Notes under the pieces: model-generated
Told to the model about the DNA's origin: nothing
The model's database searches: none
Seen by the model: only the letters and a program-made list of their open reading frames with translations
Part shown: positions 24,499-33,603 of the stretch, piece by piece
Numbering within the stretch: the stretch's first letter is position 1
How the letters are laid out: every line of letters begins with the position of its first letter
From: Streptomyces sp. SM1
GTDB lineage: Bacteria > Actinomycetota > Actinomycetes > Streptomycetales > Streptomycetaceae
Direction: 5' to 3'
Length of the DNA stretch: 42,473 nucleotides
Assembly (NCBI RefSeq): GCF_002910825.1
Contig: NZ_NEUB01000967.1
Span: 1-42,473, forward strand
Program-made: the position numbers and the translations under genes

Positions 24499-26298
24499 AT
24501 GGCTTCCTCTTTCCAGAGCACGGTGTTTCCCACCCTGCGCACCCCCGCCGGTCGCGTCCCAGCGGATGCGCCGCGCTGGAACCCCCAGCGCCCGAGCGCG
24601 ATGCCGCATCACCGCTACCAGCCCGCACACCAGCGGGTCCCTCTGCCGCTGACGGACCGGACCTGGCCATCGCGACGGATCGAGCGGGCCCCGCTGTGGA
24701 TGCCGGTCGACCTGCGCGACGGCAACCAGGCGCTGGCCGAGCCGATGGACACCGAGCGCAAGCGCCGGATGTTCGATCTCCTGGTCACCATGGGCTTCAA
24801 GGAGATCGAGGTAGGTTACCCCTCCGCCAGTCAGACCGACTTCGACTTCGTCCGGCACCTGGCCGACAGCGACGCCGTCCCCGACGACGTGACCATCTCC
24901 GTCTTCACTGCCGCCCGCCGGGATCTGATCGACCGGACCATCGCCTCCGTCGAGGGACTGCCCCGCACACTCGTCCACCTCTACACCGCGACCGCGCCCA
25001 CCTGGCGGGACGTCGTCCTGGGCCGGTCCCGTGCGGAAGTCCATGAACTGATCCGGGACGCCGCCACCTACCTGGTACGCCGTGCCGATGAACAGCCGGG
25101 TGCCGACATCCGGTTCGAGTTCTCCCCCGAGGTCTTCAATCTGACGGAGCCGGACTTCGTCCTGGAGGTGTGCAACAGCCTGACGGAGCTGTGGGAGGCG
25201 AGCCCGGACAGGCCGGTGATCCACAATCTGCCCGCGACAGTGGAGATCGCCACTCCCAACGTGTACGCGGACCAGATCGAGTACATGGACCGCCACCTCG
25301 CGCGCCGCGACGCCGTGATCCTCTCCGTGCACCCGCACAACGACCGCGGCACCGGCGTCGCCTGCGCCGAACTCGCCGTCCTGGCAGGGGCGCAGCGCGT
25401 GGAGGGCTGCCTGTTCGGCAACGGCGAGCGCACCGGGAACGTCGACCTGGTGACCCTGGCCCTGAACCTGTACGCGCAGGGCGTCAATCCCATGATCGAC
25501 TTCTCCGACATCGACGCGGTACGCGAGGCGGTGGAGCACTGCAACCGACTGCCGGTCCATCCCCGCCACCCCTACGGCGGCGACCTCGTGCACACGGCGT
25601 TCTCCGGCACTCACCAGGACGCCATCGCCAAGGGCATGGCCCATCACGCCAAGCAGGCCGCCGAGCAGGGCGTCCCCGCCGGCGAGGCACCGTGGGCGGT
25701 CCCGTATCTGCCCATCGACCCGGGAGACATCGGCCGCACGTACGAGGAAGTCATCCGCATCAACTCCCAGTCCGGCAAGGGCGGCATCGCCCACCTCCTG
25801 CACACCCACCACGGCCTGGACCTGCCCCGGGCGATGCGCCCGGACCTCTCCCGCGCGGTGCAGCAGGTCACCGACGCAACCGGTCAGGAGCTGTCCCCCA
25901 AGGAACTGTGGGAGCTCTTCCGCACGGCCTACGTCACCCCGGCCCTGGACGGCCCGGTCACCCTGGCCTCCTGGAACACCACGGAACCGGCTCCCGGCGA
26001 GCACCACTTCACCTGCACGCTGCTTACCGACGGACAGGAGCGCTCCTGCCAGGGCACCGGAAACGGGCCGCTGTCCGCTCTCGCCGACGCCTTGCGTACC
26101 GTCGGCATCGCCGTCGACATCCTCAGCTACAACGAGCACTCCACCACAACCGGCCCGGGCAGCCCGGCCGTCGCCTACGCCGAATGCCGCGTGAACGATG
26201 TCATCTGCTGGGGCGCGGGCTGGGACACCTCCGTCCTGACCGCATCGGTCCATGCGGTCATGGCTGCTGTCAACCGCTCCGGGCGAGCCTCCTCGTGA
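24499..26298 (+). CDS. leuA: 2-isopropylmalate synthase
   Basis: Condenses acetyl-CoA with 2-oxoisovalerate, first step of leucine synthesis. 599 residues in the layout of the mycobacterial/corynebacterial long form: N-terminal [23 protein letters not shown] barrel with [10 protein letters not shown] (catalytic Arg/Asp), HPHNDRGTG (metal His) and [12 protein letters not shown]; then the leucine-sensing dimer domain (about 470-599, [18 protein letters not shown]). ATG 24499 has a weak site but fits the family N-terminus. A leucine-type attenuator lies upstream. In a biosynthetic cluster it could supply leucine or a chain-extended 2-oxo acid, or be a resistant copy of a target enzyme. The stop overlaps the next start by four bases (GTGA). 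Confidence 0.93.
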   Translation: MASSFQSTVFPTLRTPAGRVPADAPRWNPQRPSAMPHHRYQPAHQRVPLPLTDRTWPSRRIERAPLWMPVDLRDGNQALAEPMDTERKRRMFDLLVTMGFKEIEVGYPSASQTDFDFVRHLADSDAVPDDVTISVFTAARRDLIDRTIASVEGLPRTLVHLYTATAPTWRDVVLGRSRAEVHELIRDAATYLVRRADEQPGADIRFEFSPEVFNLTEPDFVLEVCNSLTELWEASPDRPVIHNLPATVEIATPNVYADQIEYMDRHLARRDAVILSVHPHNDRGTGVACAELAVLAGAQRVEGCLFGNGERTGNVDLVTLALNLYAQGVNPMIDFSDIDAVREAVEHCNRLPVHPRHPYGGDLVHTAFSGTHQDAIAKGMAHHAKQAAEQGVPAGEAPWAVPYLPIDPGDIGRTYEEVIRINSQSGKGGIAHLLHTHHGLDLPRAMRPDLSRAVQQVTDATGQELSPKELWELFRTAYVTPALDGPVTLASWNTTEPAPGEHHFTCTLLTDGQERSCQGTGNGPLSALADALRTVGIAVDILSYNEHSTTTGPGSPAVAYAECRVNDVICWGAGWDTSVLTASVHAVMAAVNRSGRASS

Positions 26299-27104
26299 AC
26301 GCAACCCCCGTACTCCGCGCGGAAGACGTGGATGTCGTCCGCGACGGCAATCCGATCCTGCGTGAGGTGTCGCTGACCGTACAAGCCGGCGAGCACTGGG
26401 CGCTGCTCGGCCCCAACGGGGCCGGCAAGAGCACTGTGCTCAGTCTTCTCGGGGCGCTCGCCCACCCCACCCGTGGCACGGTCGAGGTGCTTGGCCACCG
26501 TCTGGGCCGGGTCGACATGCGTCAGCTGCGCTCCTACGTCGGCCACGTCAACCCACGGCACGATCTGCGCTCACCGCTCAAGGTCCAAGACGTCGTACTG
26601 ACCGGGCTGACCAACACCATCGAGCCTGTTCCGCGCTGGAGCCCGGCACCTGAGCAGATCGCGACGGCCGACCGCCTCATCGGTCTGCTCGGCCTCAGCG
26701 ATCGCCACGGGGCACGGTGGCCGATCCTGTCCCAGGGAGAACGGGGCCGTGTGCTCATCGCCCGGGCGCTCATGCCAAGCCCGCGGCTCCTGCTCCTCGA
26801 CGAGCCCGCGACCGGCCTGGATGTCGCCGGCCGCGAACAGCTCATCGAGCGGATCGACACGCTGCAGCACACCTACGCCGAACTCGCGTCCGTCCTGGTC
26901 ACTCACCACCTGGAGGAACTTCCTCCCAGGACGAGCCACGTGATGCTGTTGCGCGACGGGCACTGTCTGGCCTCCGGTCCTGCCGATGAGGTCCTGACGA
27001 GCGACCAGGTCAGCAAGTGCTTCGACCATCCCATCCGCCTCGCGCGCGCGGATGGACGCTGGAGCGTGCGAGCCGGCCGCCCGGTCAGACCACGAGTCGG
27101 CTGA
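26295..27104 (+). CDS. Orphan ABC transporter ATP-binding protein
   Basis: 269 residues: Walker [12 protein letters not shown] (about 37-47), Q-loop region, signature [15 protein letters not shown], Walker [13 protein letters not shown], switch His in VTHHLEEL. It resembles the YlmA/ModF-like single ATPases (signature LSQGE followed by RVLIARAL). No permease gene is nearby, so it either energises a transporter encoded elsewhere or has a non-transport role. GTG start overlaps the leuA-type stop by four bases, so its synthesis is coupled and falls under the same attenuator. Confidence 0.86.
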   Translation: MNATPVLRAEDVDVVRDGNPILREVSLTVQAGEHWALLGPNGAGKSTVLSLLGALAHPTRGTVEVLGHRLGRVDMRQLRSYVGHVNPRHDLRSPLKVQDVVLTGLTNTIEPVPRWSPAPEQIATADRLIGLLGLSDRHGARWPILSQGERGRVLIARALMPSPRLLLLDEPATGLDVAGREQLIERIDTLQHTYAELASVLVTHHLEELPPRTSHVMLLRDGHCLASGPADEVLTSDQVSKCFDHPIRLARADGRWSVRAGRPVRPRVG

Positions 27105-27115
27105 GGCCCCGCGGT

Positions 27116-27157
27116 GGTCGCGGTGGTGTGCACCCACCGGCGTGCACCACCGCGACC
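27116..27157. terminator. Bidirectional terminator hairpin
   Basis: 13-bp perfect stem (27116-27128 with 27145-27157), 16-base loop with further inner pairing, between the ABC ATPase stop (27104) and the minus-strand ligase stop (27165). Confidence 0.8.
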
Positions 27158-27164
27158 CGGTCCG

Positions 27165-28022
27165 TCAGGCCAGCGACGTCTCAGCCTTCTCGACGGTGCC
27201 CTGGGCCTGGTCCCAGTCCCCGCCGAAGTGATCCGCCAGAGCGTGAAGCCACCGCTCGATACCGAAGCCGACGCAGCTGGTAGATACCGGCCCGTGGCTG
27301 GACAGCGATATGGAGCACCGCTCCCCGAAGAAGGTGTTGTGGGTGTTCACGGAAGCGATCGCCATACCCCTGTAGAGGTATTCGTGCTTGACCGGCACGA
27401 TCTGCTGGAAGGCGGCGCGCTCTCCGGACTGGTCGTAGAAGGGGTCGGAGGCCGCGCGGCGTTCCAGCGGCAGACCGATCTCTCCAGCGAGGGCGTCCAG
27501 GAAGCGTGCCGAGCGACCGAGGTGGTCCGTTACCTGATCCGGGGTTCCCAGCGCCACGACCTCGCGCATCCTGAACGCCTTGAGCCGGCGGAGTCCGTCG
27601 AAGTGGTCCTCGTTGCGGAAGCACTGCCCCACCAGGGTGACGAGTTCTCCTCCCAGAGGGACCTGCCGGTTCCGGTAGTGGAGGTACACGCCGTAGCAGG
27701 CGCTGGAGGGAAGTGCGAGACCTGCCGCGTGCAGTGAACCAGGACCGAACTCTCCCGCGACGGCCTCCTGCCCGACCTGCTCGATCCCGGCCACGGAAAC
27801 ATTCAGGGCCGAGGAGACGAGGGCGAGTTGGGGGAAGTTTCGGTAGACGTCGAGCAGAGCGAGGTCAGCCACCGGCAACAGCGGCGGCACGGTCAGTGAG
27901 ACGGCACCCGATCCCTTGGCCCACCGAGTGAAGATGCGGTCCAGCGTCTCGGCGAGCCGCGTCGGCTCATCCTCCAGTGCGACGAGTCCTTCCGACACCC
28001 GTACACCGGTCTTGATGCTCAT
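27165..28022 (-). CDS. Amino acid:[carrier protein] ligase, SerRS-like catalytic core
   Basis: A truncated homologue of atypical seryl-tRNA synthetases; such enzymes activate Gly, Ala or similar and load the phosphopantetheine of a free carrier protein instead of tRNA. 285 residues: only the class II catalytic core, without the tRNA-binding domain. Motif 2 is GQCFRNEDHFDGLRRLKAF, motif 3 is VGFGIERWLHAL. The zinc ligands of this family are present as C109 (SACYGVYLHY), E154 (RMREVVALG) and C250 (STSCVGFG); the 45-residue spacing of the first two equals that of the characterised Bradyrhizobium enzyme. The partner is probably the carrier protein at 33367, whose sequence is of the matching type. 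Confidence 0.84.
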   Translation of the reverse strand: MSIKTGVRVSEGLVALEDEPTRLAETLDRIFTRWAKGSGAVSLTVPPLLPVADLALLDVYRNFPQLALVSSALNVSVAGIEQVGQEAVAGEFGPGSLHAAGLALPSSACYGVYLHYRNRQVPLGGELVTLVGQCFRNEDHFDGLRRLKAFRMREVVALGTPDQVTDHLGRSARFLDALAGEIGLPLERRAASDPFYDQSGERAAFQQIVPVKHEYLYRGMAIASVNTHNTFFGERCSISLSSHGPVSTSCVGFGIERWLHALADHFGGDWDQAQGTVEKAETSLA

Positions 28023-28167
28023 CTGAAGCTCCTTTGTGTGAACGCCTCATCTGACAGAGGAAGCCCCATCGGCAGCGTCGGGGCGGCATGTCAGGTGCCC
28101 GGCAGGCTGCGGCTCCTCTTCGCGAGGGAAGCGGGGACGCTGAGGGCGTGCGGCACGAACTCCGAGG

Positions 28168-28247
28168 CCAACACCCTTGACGGGAAGGGCTTTCCGCGTC
28201 CCGTGGCACTCGGTAAGGTAACACCTCAGAGGACCTGAGCACCTGAG
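28168..28247 (+). repeat. 80-bp repeated element, copy B
   Basis: About 84% identical to the reverse complement of 21632-21711, without gaps. It lies 42 bp before the ATG of the exporter at 28289 and points towards it, just as copy A points towards the transposase-like gene. It ends in CTCAG-N5-CTGAG. The 266-bp gap 28023-28288 between divergent genes contains nothing else recognised, although an open frame (28038-28238) ends inside the hairpin. Confidence 0.75.
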
Positions 28248-28288
28248 CGGTTGCGCATCTACATACAGCGAACAGGACAGATTTTTCT

Positions 28289-29518
28289 ATGAAAAAAGGA
28301 CAACTCGGCTTCTTGACCAGCACGCACGCGGTCAACGACCTGTACCAGGGCGCGATCCCCGCGATGCTGCCGTTCCTGATGTCCGAACGCCACTACAGCT
28401 ATGCCGCGGTCTCCGGCCTGGCGTTCGCGGCAAGCGGCGTCTCCAGTCTGTTCCAACCGCTGTTCGGCCTTCTCTCCGACCGCAAGCCACGGACCTGGCT
28501 CGTCCCTGCCGGCTTCATCACCGCCGCCCTGGGCGTGGTTGCAGCCGGGCTGTCCGGAAATTATGTGTTCACCTGGCTCTGTGTCGCGTTGGCCGGGATC
28601 GGCATCGCGGCCTATCATCCGCCCGCGACCAGCCAGGCCCGTGCCGCCGGCGGTTCCTCACAGAAGGCGATGAGCGTCTTCTCCGTTGGCGGGACGGTCG
28701 GCGGCGCCGCCGCACCAGCGCTGGTCACCCTCGTCATCGGGTCAGCGGGATTCGACGGGAGCTACTTGCTGGCCGCCCCCGCCCTGATCATGGCAGCCCT
28801 GTGGGCCATCAAGGGTCCCTGGATGCGATGGCGGGGCTACACGGAGACGGCTCCACTGGTGACCGCCACATCGGCAAAGTCCGCAGAGGACAGCACACGG
28901 CGAGCCGACGACTGGCGCGCCTTCGGCCGCCTGGTGGCCGTCATCATCGGCTGGTCCATCCCTTTCGTGACAGTCACCTCGCTGGTGTCCCTGCATGCGC
29001 AGCGTGATCTGGGCCAGTCCGCGGGGGCGGGTGCCGCCGTTCTCACCGTCTACACCGCAGCCGGCGCGGTGGGTACGTTGCTGGGTGGCTGGGTCGGCGA
29101 CCGGTACGGCCGGATGACCTCAGTGCGCGTCGGGTACCTGGTGGCGTTCCCCGCCCTGCTGGGCATCGCCTGGGCCCCCGCGTTCCCGGTCCTCGTGGCG
29201 AGTGCCGCGCTGTTCGGCGCCGCCATGTTCCTGCCCTTCGCCGCTCAAGTCACGCTCGCCCAGGACTACTTGCCCAATCGCCCCGGCACGGCCAGTGGGC
29301 TGACCCTGGGGCTGGCCATGGCTGCCGGCGGTCTGTGTTCCCCCGCGTTCGGGTGGTTGGCTGATTCGAGCGGCCTGCGAGCGGCCTTCTACGCGTTGCT
29401 CATCGCATTCGTCATCCCCGTCGCCATGGCGATGCGCCTTCCCGACCGCGTTCTGGACTCACCCGGCCCGCAAGCGCCGGAACCTGTCGGGGCTGCGAAT
29501 ACCGGCAGCACGCAATAG
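28289..29518 (+). CDS. MFS exporter, fosmidomycin-resistance (Fsr) type
   Basis: 409 residues, about twelve membrane spans. STHAVNDLYQGAIPAMLPFL in helix 1 and SLFQPLFGLLSDRKPRTW after helix 2 are distinctive of the Fsr branch; AYHPPATSQARA and GGWVGDRYGRM are also family features. Fsr proteins export fosmidomycin and other polar small molecules. It probably exports the product of the second cluster or gives self-resistance. ATG 28289 lacks a strong ribosome site; the AT-rich leader ATTTTTCT precedes it. The 80-bp element just upstream may regulate it. Confidence 0.86.
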   Translation: MKKGQLGFLTSTHAVNDLYQGAIPAMLPFLMSERHYSYAAVSGLAFAASGVSSLFQPLFGLLSDRKPRTWLVPAGFITAALGVVAAGLSGNYVFTWLCVALAGIGIAAYHPPATSQARAAGGSSQKAMSVFSVGGTVGGAAAPALVTLVIGSAGFDGSYLLAAPALIMAALWAIKGPWMRWRGYTETAPLVTATSAKSAEDSTRRADDWRAFGRLVAVIIGWSIPFVTVTSLVSLHAQRDLGQSAGAGAAVLTVYTAAGAVGTLLGGWVGDRYGRMTSVRVGYLVAFPALLGIAWAPAFPVLVASAALFGAAMFLPFAAQVTLAQDYLPNRPGTASGLTLGLAMAAGGLCSPAFGWLADSSGLRAAFYALLIAFVIPVAMAMRLPDRVLDSPGPQAPEPVGAANTGSTQ

Positions 29519-29590
29519 GAATCTCGGCCAGTTCGCAACAGGGAACATCACCTCGCGCCACAGTTTGACGCCCGAAATATGAGATGGCCA

Positions 29591-29619
29591 TTGAAAGTAA
29601 CTTCACCGTTACGTAGCGT
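29591..29619 (+). promoter_or_regulatory. Probable promoter of the cupin-to-PAS operon
   Basis: TTGAAA (29591-29596), 17 bases, TAGCGT (29614-29619), about 100 bp before the cupin ATG, inside the 201-bp gap 29519-29719. The spacer carries an inverted repeat GTAAC-N6-GTTAC (29597-29612), a possible operator. Confidence 0.55.
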
Positions 29620-29719
29620 CTGATGCAGGCCGGGAAACGTTCCGTCCAACCAAGTAGCGGCACCACGGACCCGAAAGGTCCCGAGCCATGAAACCTGTGC
29701 GTCAGCTAGGAGAAGTCTG

Positions 29720-30088
29720 ATGAAGATAAACTGGAATGACCACGAGGAACTGAAGGCCGAAGGGATAGCGCTGTCCCGGCGCTTCGCGTTCGGCCAGGAG
29801 ATGTCCTGCCTCAAGGTGGTCGCCGACCAGTCCGGAGACCTCAACCTGCCGCCGCACTGGCACGAGAACGAGCAGTGGGTCGTCGTCACCGAGGGTTCCA
29901 TCCGCTTCGTCTGCGACGAAACCGAATACGAACTGAACGCCGGTGACGTAGCCTACATCCCGTCCCGCCAGCGCCACACGGCCACCTTCGTCGGGAAGGA
30001 GGGCGCCGTTCTCCTAGAGTTCTCCGCTCCTCCGCGACTCGACCTCGCCCCCGGTTCGATCCTCCCATCCTCGATGAAATTCGACTAA
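29720..30088 (+). CDS. Small single-domain cupin
   Basis: 122 residues. Cupin motif 1 is PPHWHENEQWVVVTEG (two His, Glu and a later Gln as likely metal ligands), motif 2 is AGDVAYIPSRQRHTATF with the third His. Such proteins can be isomerases, dioxygenases or ligand sensors, and sequence alone does not tell which. GGAGAAGTCTG precedes ATG 29720. First gene of the operon running to 35190, so it is probably a pathway enzyme acting on a small polar intermediate. Confidence 0.84.
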   Translation: MKINWNDHEELKAEGIALSRRFAFGQEMSCLKVVADQSGDLNLPPHWHENEQWVVVTEGSIRFVCDETEYELNAGDVAYIPSRQRHTATFVGKEGAVLLEFSAPPRLDLAPGSILPSSMKFD

Positions 30089-30143
30089 ATCCTGCCGGAA
30101 AGACTCGCCGCTTGTCAGCGACCACGCCGATGGGGGATCGAAC

Positions 30144-31679
30144 GTGCGTAGCAGTGTATACGGCAGGGACATTTCAGAGATAACCATCCATGAGGCATTC
30201 GAGCAGGTGGCGTGGGAATTCCCGGAGCGGAATGCCGTCGTCACCGCCGAGAAAGCGGTGACCTACGCGGAGCTCGCCAGCAAGTCGCGTCGCATCGCTC
30301 AGCACCTGATCGGCCACGGCGTGCGGCCCGGCAGCGTCGTCCCCGTCGTGGCCCGCAGGTCACCGGACCTAGCCGCCGCCCTCCTCGGCATTCTCATGTC
30401 CGGCGGGGCCTACGGCGTCCTGGACGTAAGGTGGCCGATCCCTCGCATCACCCAGTTGCTGCGCACCATGCACTCCCCGGTCGTACTGGCGGACGCCGCA
30501 GGTTCCGCTCACCTCGACCAGGCGCAGATCAGCCACACCACCTTCGAAGACCTGCAGGGAACGGCCTCGCCCCCTGAGGCGCCGGCCGACCTGCCGCATG
30601 TCCCGCCGGACGCCTGCGCAACCCTCTTCTGGACATCGGGGAGCACTGGCAGTCCCAAGGGGGTTCTGTCTCCGCACCGGGCCACAACGAGATTGTTCGC
30701 CCCGAAGGGTTTCATGGACTTCGGCGAGCATCCGGTGATGATCCACGCGGCGGCGGTCGCCTGGGACGCCTTCACCCTGGAGCTGTGGGGCATGCTGCTC
30801 AGCGGCGGAACCGTTGTCGTACACGAGGGCGATCTCCTTCTACCGCCCGCGATCCGCACCTACGTGCGCGATCTGGGAGCCACCCACCTCTTCCTCACGC
30901 CATCGCTCTTCGACGTGATCGCGGGCGGCGACATCGACTGCCTCGGCGGTCTGCGCGCCGTACTGCTCGGAGGGGACAAGCCGCCTGCGGCGAACTGCCG
31001 GAAGCTTCTCAACGCCTACCCGCACATCGAGTTGTACAACGGCTACGGCCCCGTCGAGTCATGCGTGTTCGCCACGGTCCACCGAATCGCCGAAGACGAC
31101 ACGCATGCGACGGCCGGAATCCCGGCCGGACTTCCCGTGCCTGGCACAGAGCTGTATGTCACGCGCGACGGCGCCCCGGTTCAGCGGGGTGAGACAGGCG
31201 AGGTGGCGATCGGCGGAGCGGGGCTCGCCCTCGGCTATCTGAACGCACCCGACCAGACAGCCGCCGTTTTTCAGCAGATCACGGTCGACGCGGACAGAAT
31301 CCCGGTCTATCTGACCGGTGACCAGGGCTGGATGGACGACTCCGGCGTCATGCATTTTGTCGGCCGCACGGACGCACAGATCAAAATTGCAGGGCATCGT
31401 ATTGAACCGGCAGAGATCGAGTCGGCTGTTCACGCTCTGGGCAGTACGCGATCTGTCATCATGCCCATCCCGGATCGCAGCGGAACGCCCCGCATCATCC
31501 TGTTCGCCGAAATGCCCCACAAGTCCATGACCGAGCTGGAAATGCAAGGCCGCCTCAGGGAAACGCTGCCTGCCTACATGGTGCCTTCCAAAGTGCACTT
31601 CGTCTCCTCAATGCCGCTCCTGGAAAACACGAAAGTCAACAAGAGGGAGCTTTCGGTGCGCTTCGGCTACACCTCCTGA
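30144..31679 (+). CDS. Stand-alone NRPS adenylation domain
   Basis: Activates an amino acid as aminoacyl-AMP and loads it on a separate carrier protein. 511 residues, no condensation or carrier domain attached. Core motifs: FWTSGSTGSPKGV (A3), WDAFTLELWG (A4), YNGYGPVESC (A5), GETGEVAIGG (A6), YLTGDQG (A7), GRTDAQIKIAGHRIEPAEIE (A8) and the catalytic Lys of NTKVNKREL (A10). Aligned by eye, the pocket reads roughly D-A-L-L-L-G-G-V-F-K, which would suit a hydrophobic aliphatic residue, but this is a weak inference. The likely carrier is the protein at 33367. GTG 30144 follows GGGGGA. Confidence 0.9.
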   Translation: MRSSVYGRDISEITIHEAFEQVAWEFPERNAVVTAEKAVTYAELASKSRRIAQHLIGHGVRPGSVVPVVARRSPDLAAALLGILMSGGAYGVLDVRWPIPRITQLLRTMHSPVVLADAAGSAHLDQAQISHTTFEDLQGTASPPEAPADLPHVPPDACATLFWTSGSTGSPKGVLSPHRATTRLFAPKGFMDFGEHPVMIHAAAVAWDAFTLELWGMLLSGGTVVVHEGDLLLPPAIRTYVRDLGATHLFLTPSLFDVIAGGDIDCLGGLRAVLLGGDKPPAANCRKLLNAYPHIELYNGYGPVESCVFATVHRIAEDDTHATAGIPAGLPVPGTELYVTRDGAPVQRGETGEVAIGGAGLALGYLNAPDQTAAVFQQITVDADRIPVYLTGDQGWMDDSGVMHFVGRTDAQIKIAGHRIEPAEIESAVHALGSTRSVIMPIPDRSGTPRIILFAEMPHKSMTELEMQGRLRETLPAYMVPSKVHFVSSMPLLENTKVNKRELSVRFGYTS

Positions 31680-31741
31680 GTGCCCGCCGAGATTCCCCAA
31701 CCACAAGTGCCAGACCCCGTGCACAGGCAAGGAATCGACAC

Positions 31742-32206
31742 TTGAGTACACAGAACCACACGGAAGAGAAATTCTCCGTTGCGCTCGAATCCATCCAGAG
31801 TAAACGCCGGATAGAGTGCGTCATGGAGGCGGCGAACGCGCTCCTCGATCGGTATGCGGCACAGCCCGACCCCGAAGAGCGCCTGAAACTCGTCTTCGAA
31901 CTCATCCGGAGAAACTTCACCCCGGAAATAGCCGTCGTCTTCGGGAGCTTGGCGCTCGGCACCGACGGACTGGTCGGTGTTGCCGGGACGGAGGCCGTTC
32001 CTCCTGTACCACCTGGAGGCCTTCGAGGTCAGACAGTTTTCCACTGCAAAATCTTTGGACCTGACAGAAGGAACGGCTCGCTCACCGCCTTCTACACGGA
32101 ACCCGGCTCCATGGGGCTGACCAACGCCGAATGGCTCGCGGCGATGCGTCTGCTTGCCGGCATCGCCGGCCTGGGCGTCGGGGGGCATGTGACATGCCCG
32201 GCGTAG
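31742..32206 (+). CDS. GAF-like protein of unknown function
   Basis: 154 residues from TTG 31742 (AAGGA nine bases upstream). The middle and end (LKLVFELIRRNFTPEIAVVFGSLALG, then GSLTAFYTEPGSMG and NAEWLAAMRLLAGIAGLGV) resemble the last strands and helix of a GAF domain, without any output domain. It overlaps the P450 gene by 13 bp, so it is translated with it. It may sense a ligand or support the P450; I know no family role. The similarity is by pattern only. Confidence 0.62.
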   Translation: MSTQNHTEEKFSVALESIQSKRRIECVMEAANALLDRYAAQPDPEERLKLVFELIRRNFTPEIAVVFGSLALGTDGLVGVAGTEAVPPVPPGGLRGQTVFHCKIFGPDRRNGSLTAFYTEPGSMGLTNAEWLAAMRLLAGIAGLGVGGHVTCPA

Positions 32207-33351
32207 CGACCGTGGAGTCGCCGACGAGCCTCTTGGCACAGCCGTACTGGTACCGGCACTTGCCGGCAGCGGCGGATGTGCACCAGCTGGACGAGGGGCT
32301 GTTCGCCGTGACGAGCAATGCGGCCGTGCAGGAAGCACTCGCCCACCCCTCGATCGTGGCCGAGCATCCGCTCAAAGCCAGCGCGCGCGCCTTCGGCCCC
32401 AACGTGCTCGACGCCGACGGGCCGAGTCACCGAGCTTTCCGTGCCCTCCTGGCTCCGATTCTGTCCGCCGGACGCATCGCGGAGTACAAACAGGCACTGA
32501 TGCCCGGACTGGTCCACGACCTGGTCGACAGCATCGCAGGCATCGAGACCGACGACTTCTACAACTCCTTCGCTCACAAGGTGCCGTACGGAATCGTGTC
32601 CACGATCCTCGGCATCGACGCCTCGCTGGAAGACCGGTTCCACGAGCTGACCCGTCCTCTGGCACGGCTTCTGGATTACCCGACCGAGGAGACCGACGAG
32701 ACACACGCCAACGTCACCGCGCTGCTGCGGATGATCGAGGAACAGCGGGCGACCAAGACCGCAGGCGCGCGGTCTCTGCTGGAGACCATCGAGCGGACCA
32801 GGGATCTCAAGGGCATCTCACTGACCGACAGCGAAGTGCGGTCGACGGCGCTGCTGTTCTTCCTGGCCGGTACGGAGACCAGCAGCGCATTCATCACCTC
32901 ACTCGTGTATTGCATGGGACGCGGCATCTTCAGCCTGGACGAGCTTCGCGACGAGACGGTCCGCGACCGCTACGTCGAAGAGGTCCTGAGGCTTTATCCG
33001 CCTGTGCAGACGATCGTTCGGTTCGCGAGCGAGGACCTGATCGTACAGGGTGTGGAAGTGCCGCGGCACTCGGCCGTGCTGGCCTCGATCGCCGGCGCCA
33101 ATCGTGACCCGCGGGTCTTCGACCACCCTGACCGGTTCCAGATCGGCAGGAGCCTGAAGGGCTCGATCCCGTTCGCGGTCGGAGCACACGCGTGCCCTGG
33201 GGCCATGCTCGCCAAGGCTGAGTTCTCGCTGCTCATCGAGCAGATCATCCAGCGCTGCTCGGATGTGGTCGTCACCCGCGACCGCCTCGGCATGGAAAGC
33301 CAGTCGTTCTCCCATCCCGCCGATTTTTCCGTCGAGTTCCGGACAAGGTAA
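32194..33351 (+). CDS. Cytochrome P450 monooxygenase
   Basis: 385 residues, soluble bacterial class I P450. Heme-binding PFAVGAHACPG with proximal Cys C334, I-helix LFFLAGTETSSAF (acid/Thr pair as E-T), K-helix EEVLR with Tyr-Pro-Pro following, and the PERF-like DRFQIGR. Between a stand-alone A domain and a free carrier protein, the likely substrate is an aminoacyl thioester hydroxylated at the beta carbon, as in NovI/NikQ systems. ATG 32194 with GGGGG upstream, inside the end of the GAF-like gene. Its redox partner is not in this operon; the only ferredoxin in the window (1550) is frameshifted. Confidence 0.93.
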   Translation: MPGVATVESPTSLLAQPYWYRHLPAAADVHQLDEGLFAVTSNAAVQEALAHPSIVAEHPLKASARAFGPNVLDADGPSHRAFRALLAPILSAGRIAEYKQALMPGLVHDLVDSIAGIETDDFYNSFAHKVPYGIVSTILGIDASLEDRFHELTRPLARLLDYPTEETDETHANVTALLRMIEEQRATKTAGARSLLETIERTRDLKGISLTDSEVRSTALLFFLAGTETSSAFITSLVYCMGRGIFSLDELRDETVRDRYVEEVLRLYPPVQTIVRFASEDLIVQGVEVPRHSAVLASIAGANRDPRVFDHPDRFQIGRSLKGSIPFAVGAHACPGAMLAKAEFSLLIEQIIQRCSDVVVTRDRLGMESQSFSHPADFSVEFRTR

Positions 33352-33366
33352 GAGAAAGAGGACACA

Positions 33367-33603
33367 GTGGAAAGCAAGATAGCGTCGCTGCGCAAGTGGC
33401 TCGACGGACTGCACGAGGGGCCGCTCGACATCCAGGACGACACCGACCTGATCCAGTCAGGTACGGTGACCAGCCTCCAGTTCGTCCAGATGGTCATCGA
33501 GATCGAGCGCCTGCACGGTCAGAAGCTGGACCCGGGTGTCATCAACATAGAGTCGATGCGCACGCTCAGGGCCATCGACGCGACCGTCTTCCAGGCCGCC
33601 TGA
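33367..33603 (+). CDS. Free carrier protein
   Basis: 78 residues, acidic, with the phosphopantetheine site at S36 in SGTVTSLQFVQM. The pattern DLIQSG-x3-SLQF, ending with IESMRTLRAIDA, is the DltC/aa:CP-ligase partner type and not a typical PKS ACP. It can be loaded by the stand-alone A domain or the SerRS-like ligase; which of the two is the main question about this cluster. GTG/ATG-type start at 33367 (GTG) with AGAGGA upstream; stop overlaps the SDR start (TGATG). Confidence 0.88.
   Translation: MESKIASLRKWLDGLHEGPLDIQDDTDLIQSGTVTSLQFVQMVIEIERLHGQKLDPGVINIESMRTLRAIDATVFQAA

Noticed and set aside
28211..28230. Iron-box-like AGGT-N3-ACCT in copy B of the 80-bp element
   Set aside because: Spacing differs from the DmdR/IdeR 19-bp box and the second half is not conserved in copy A.
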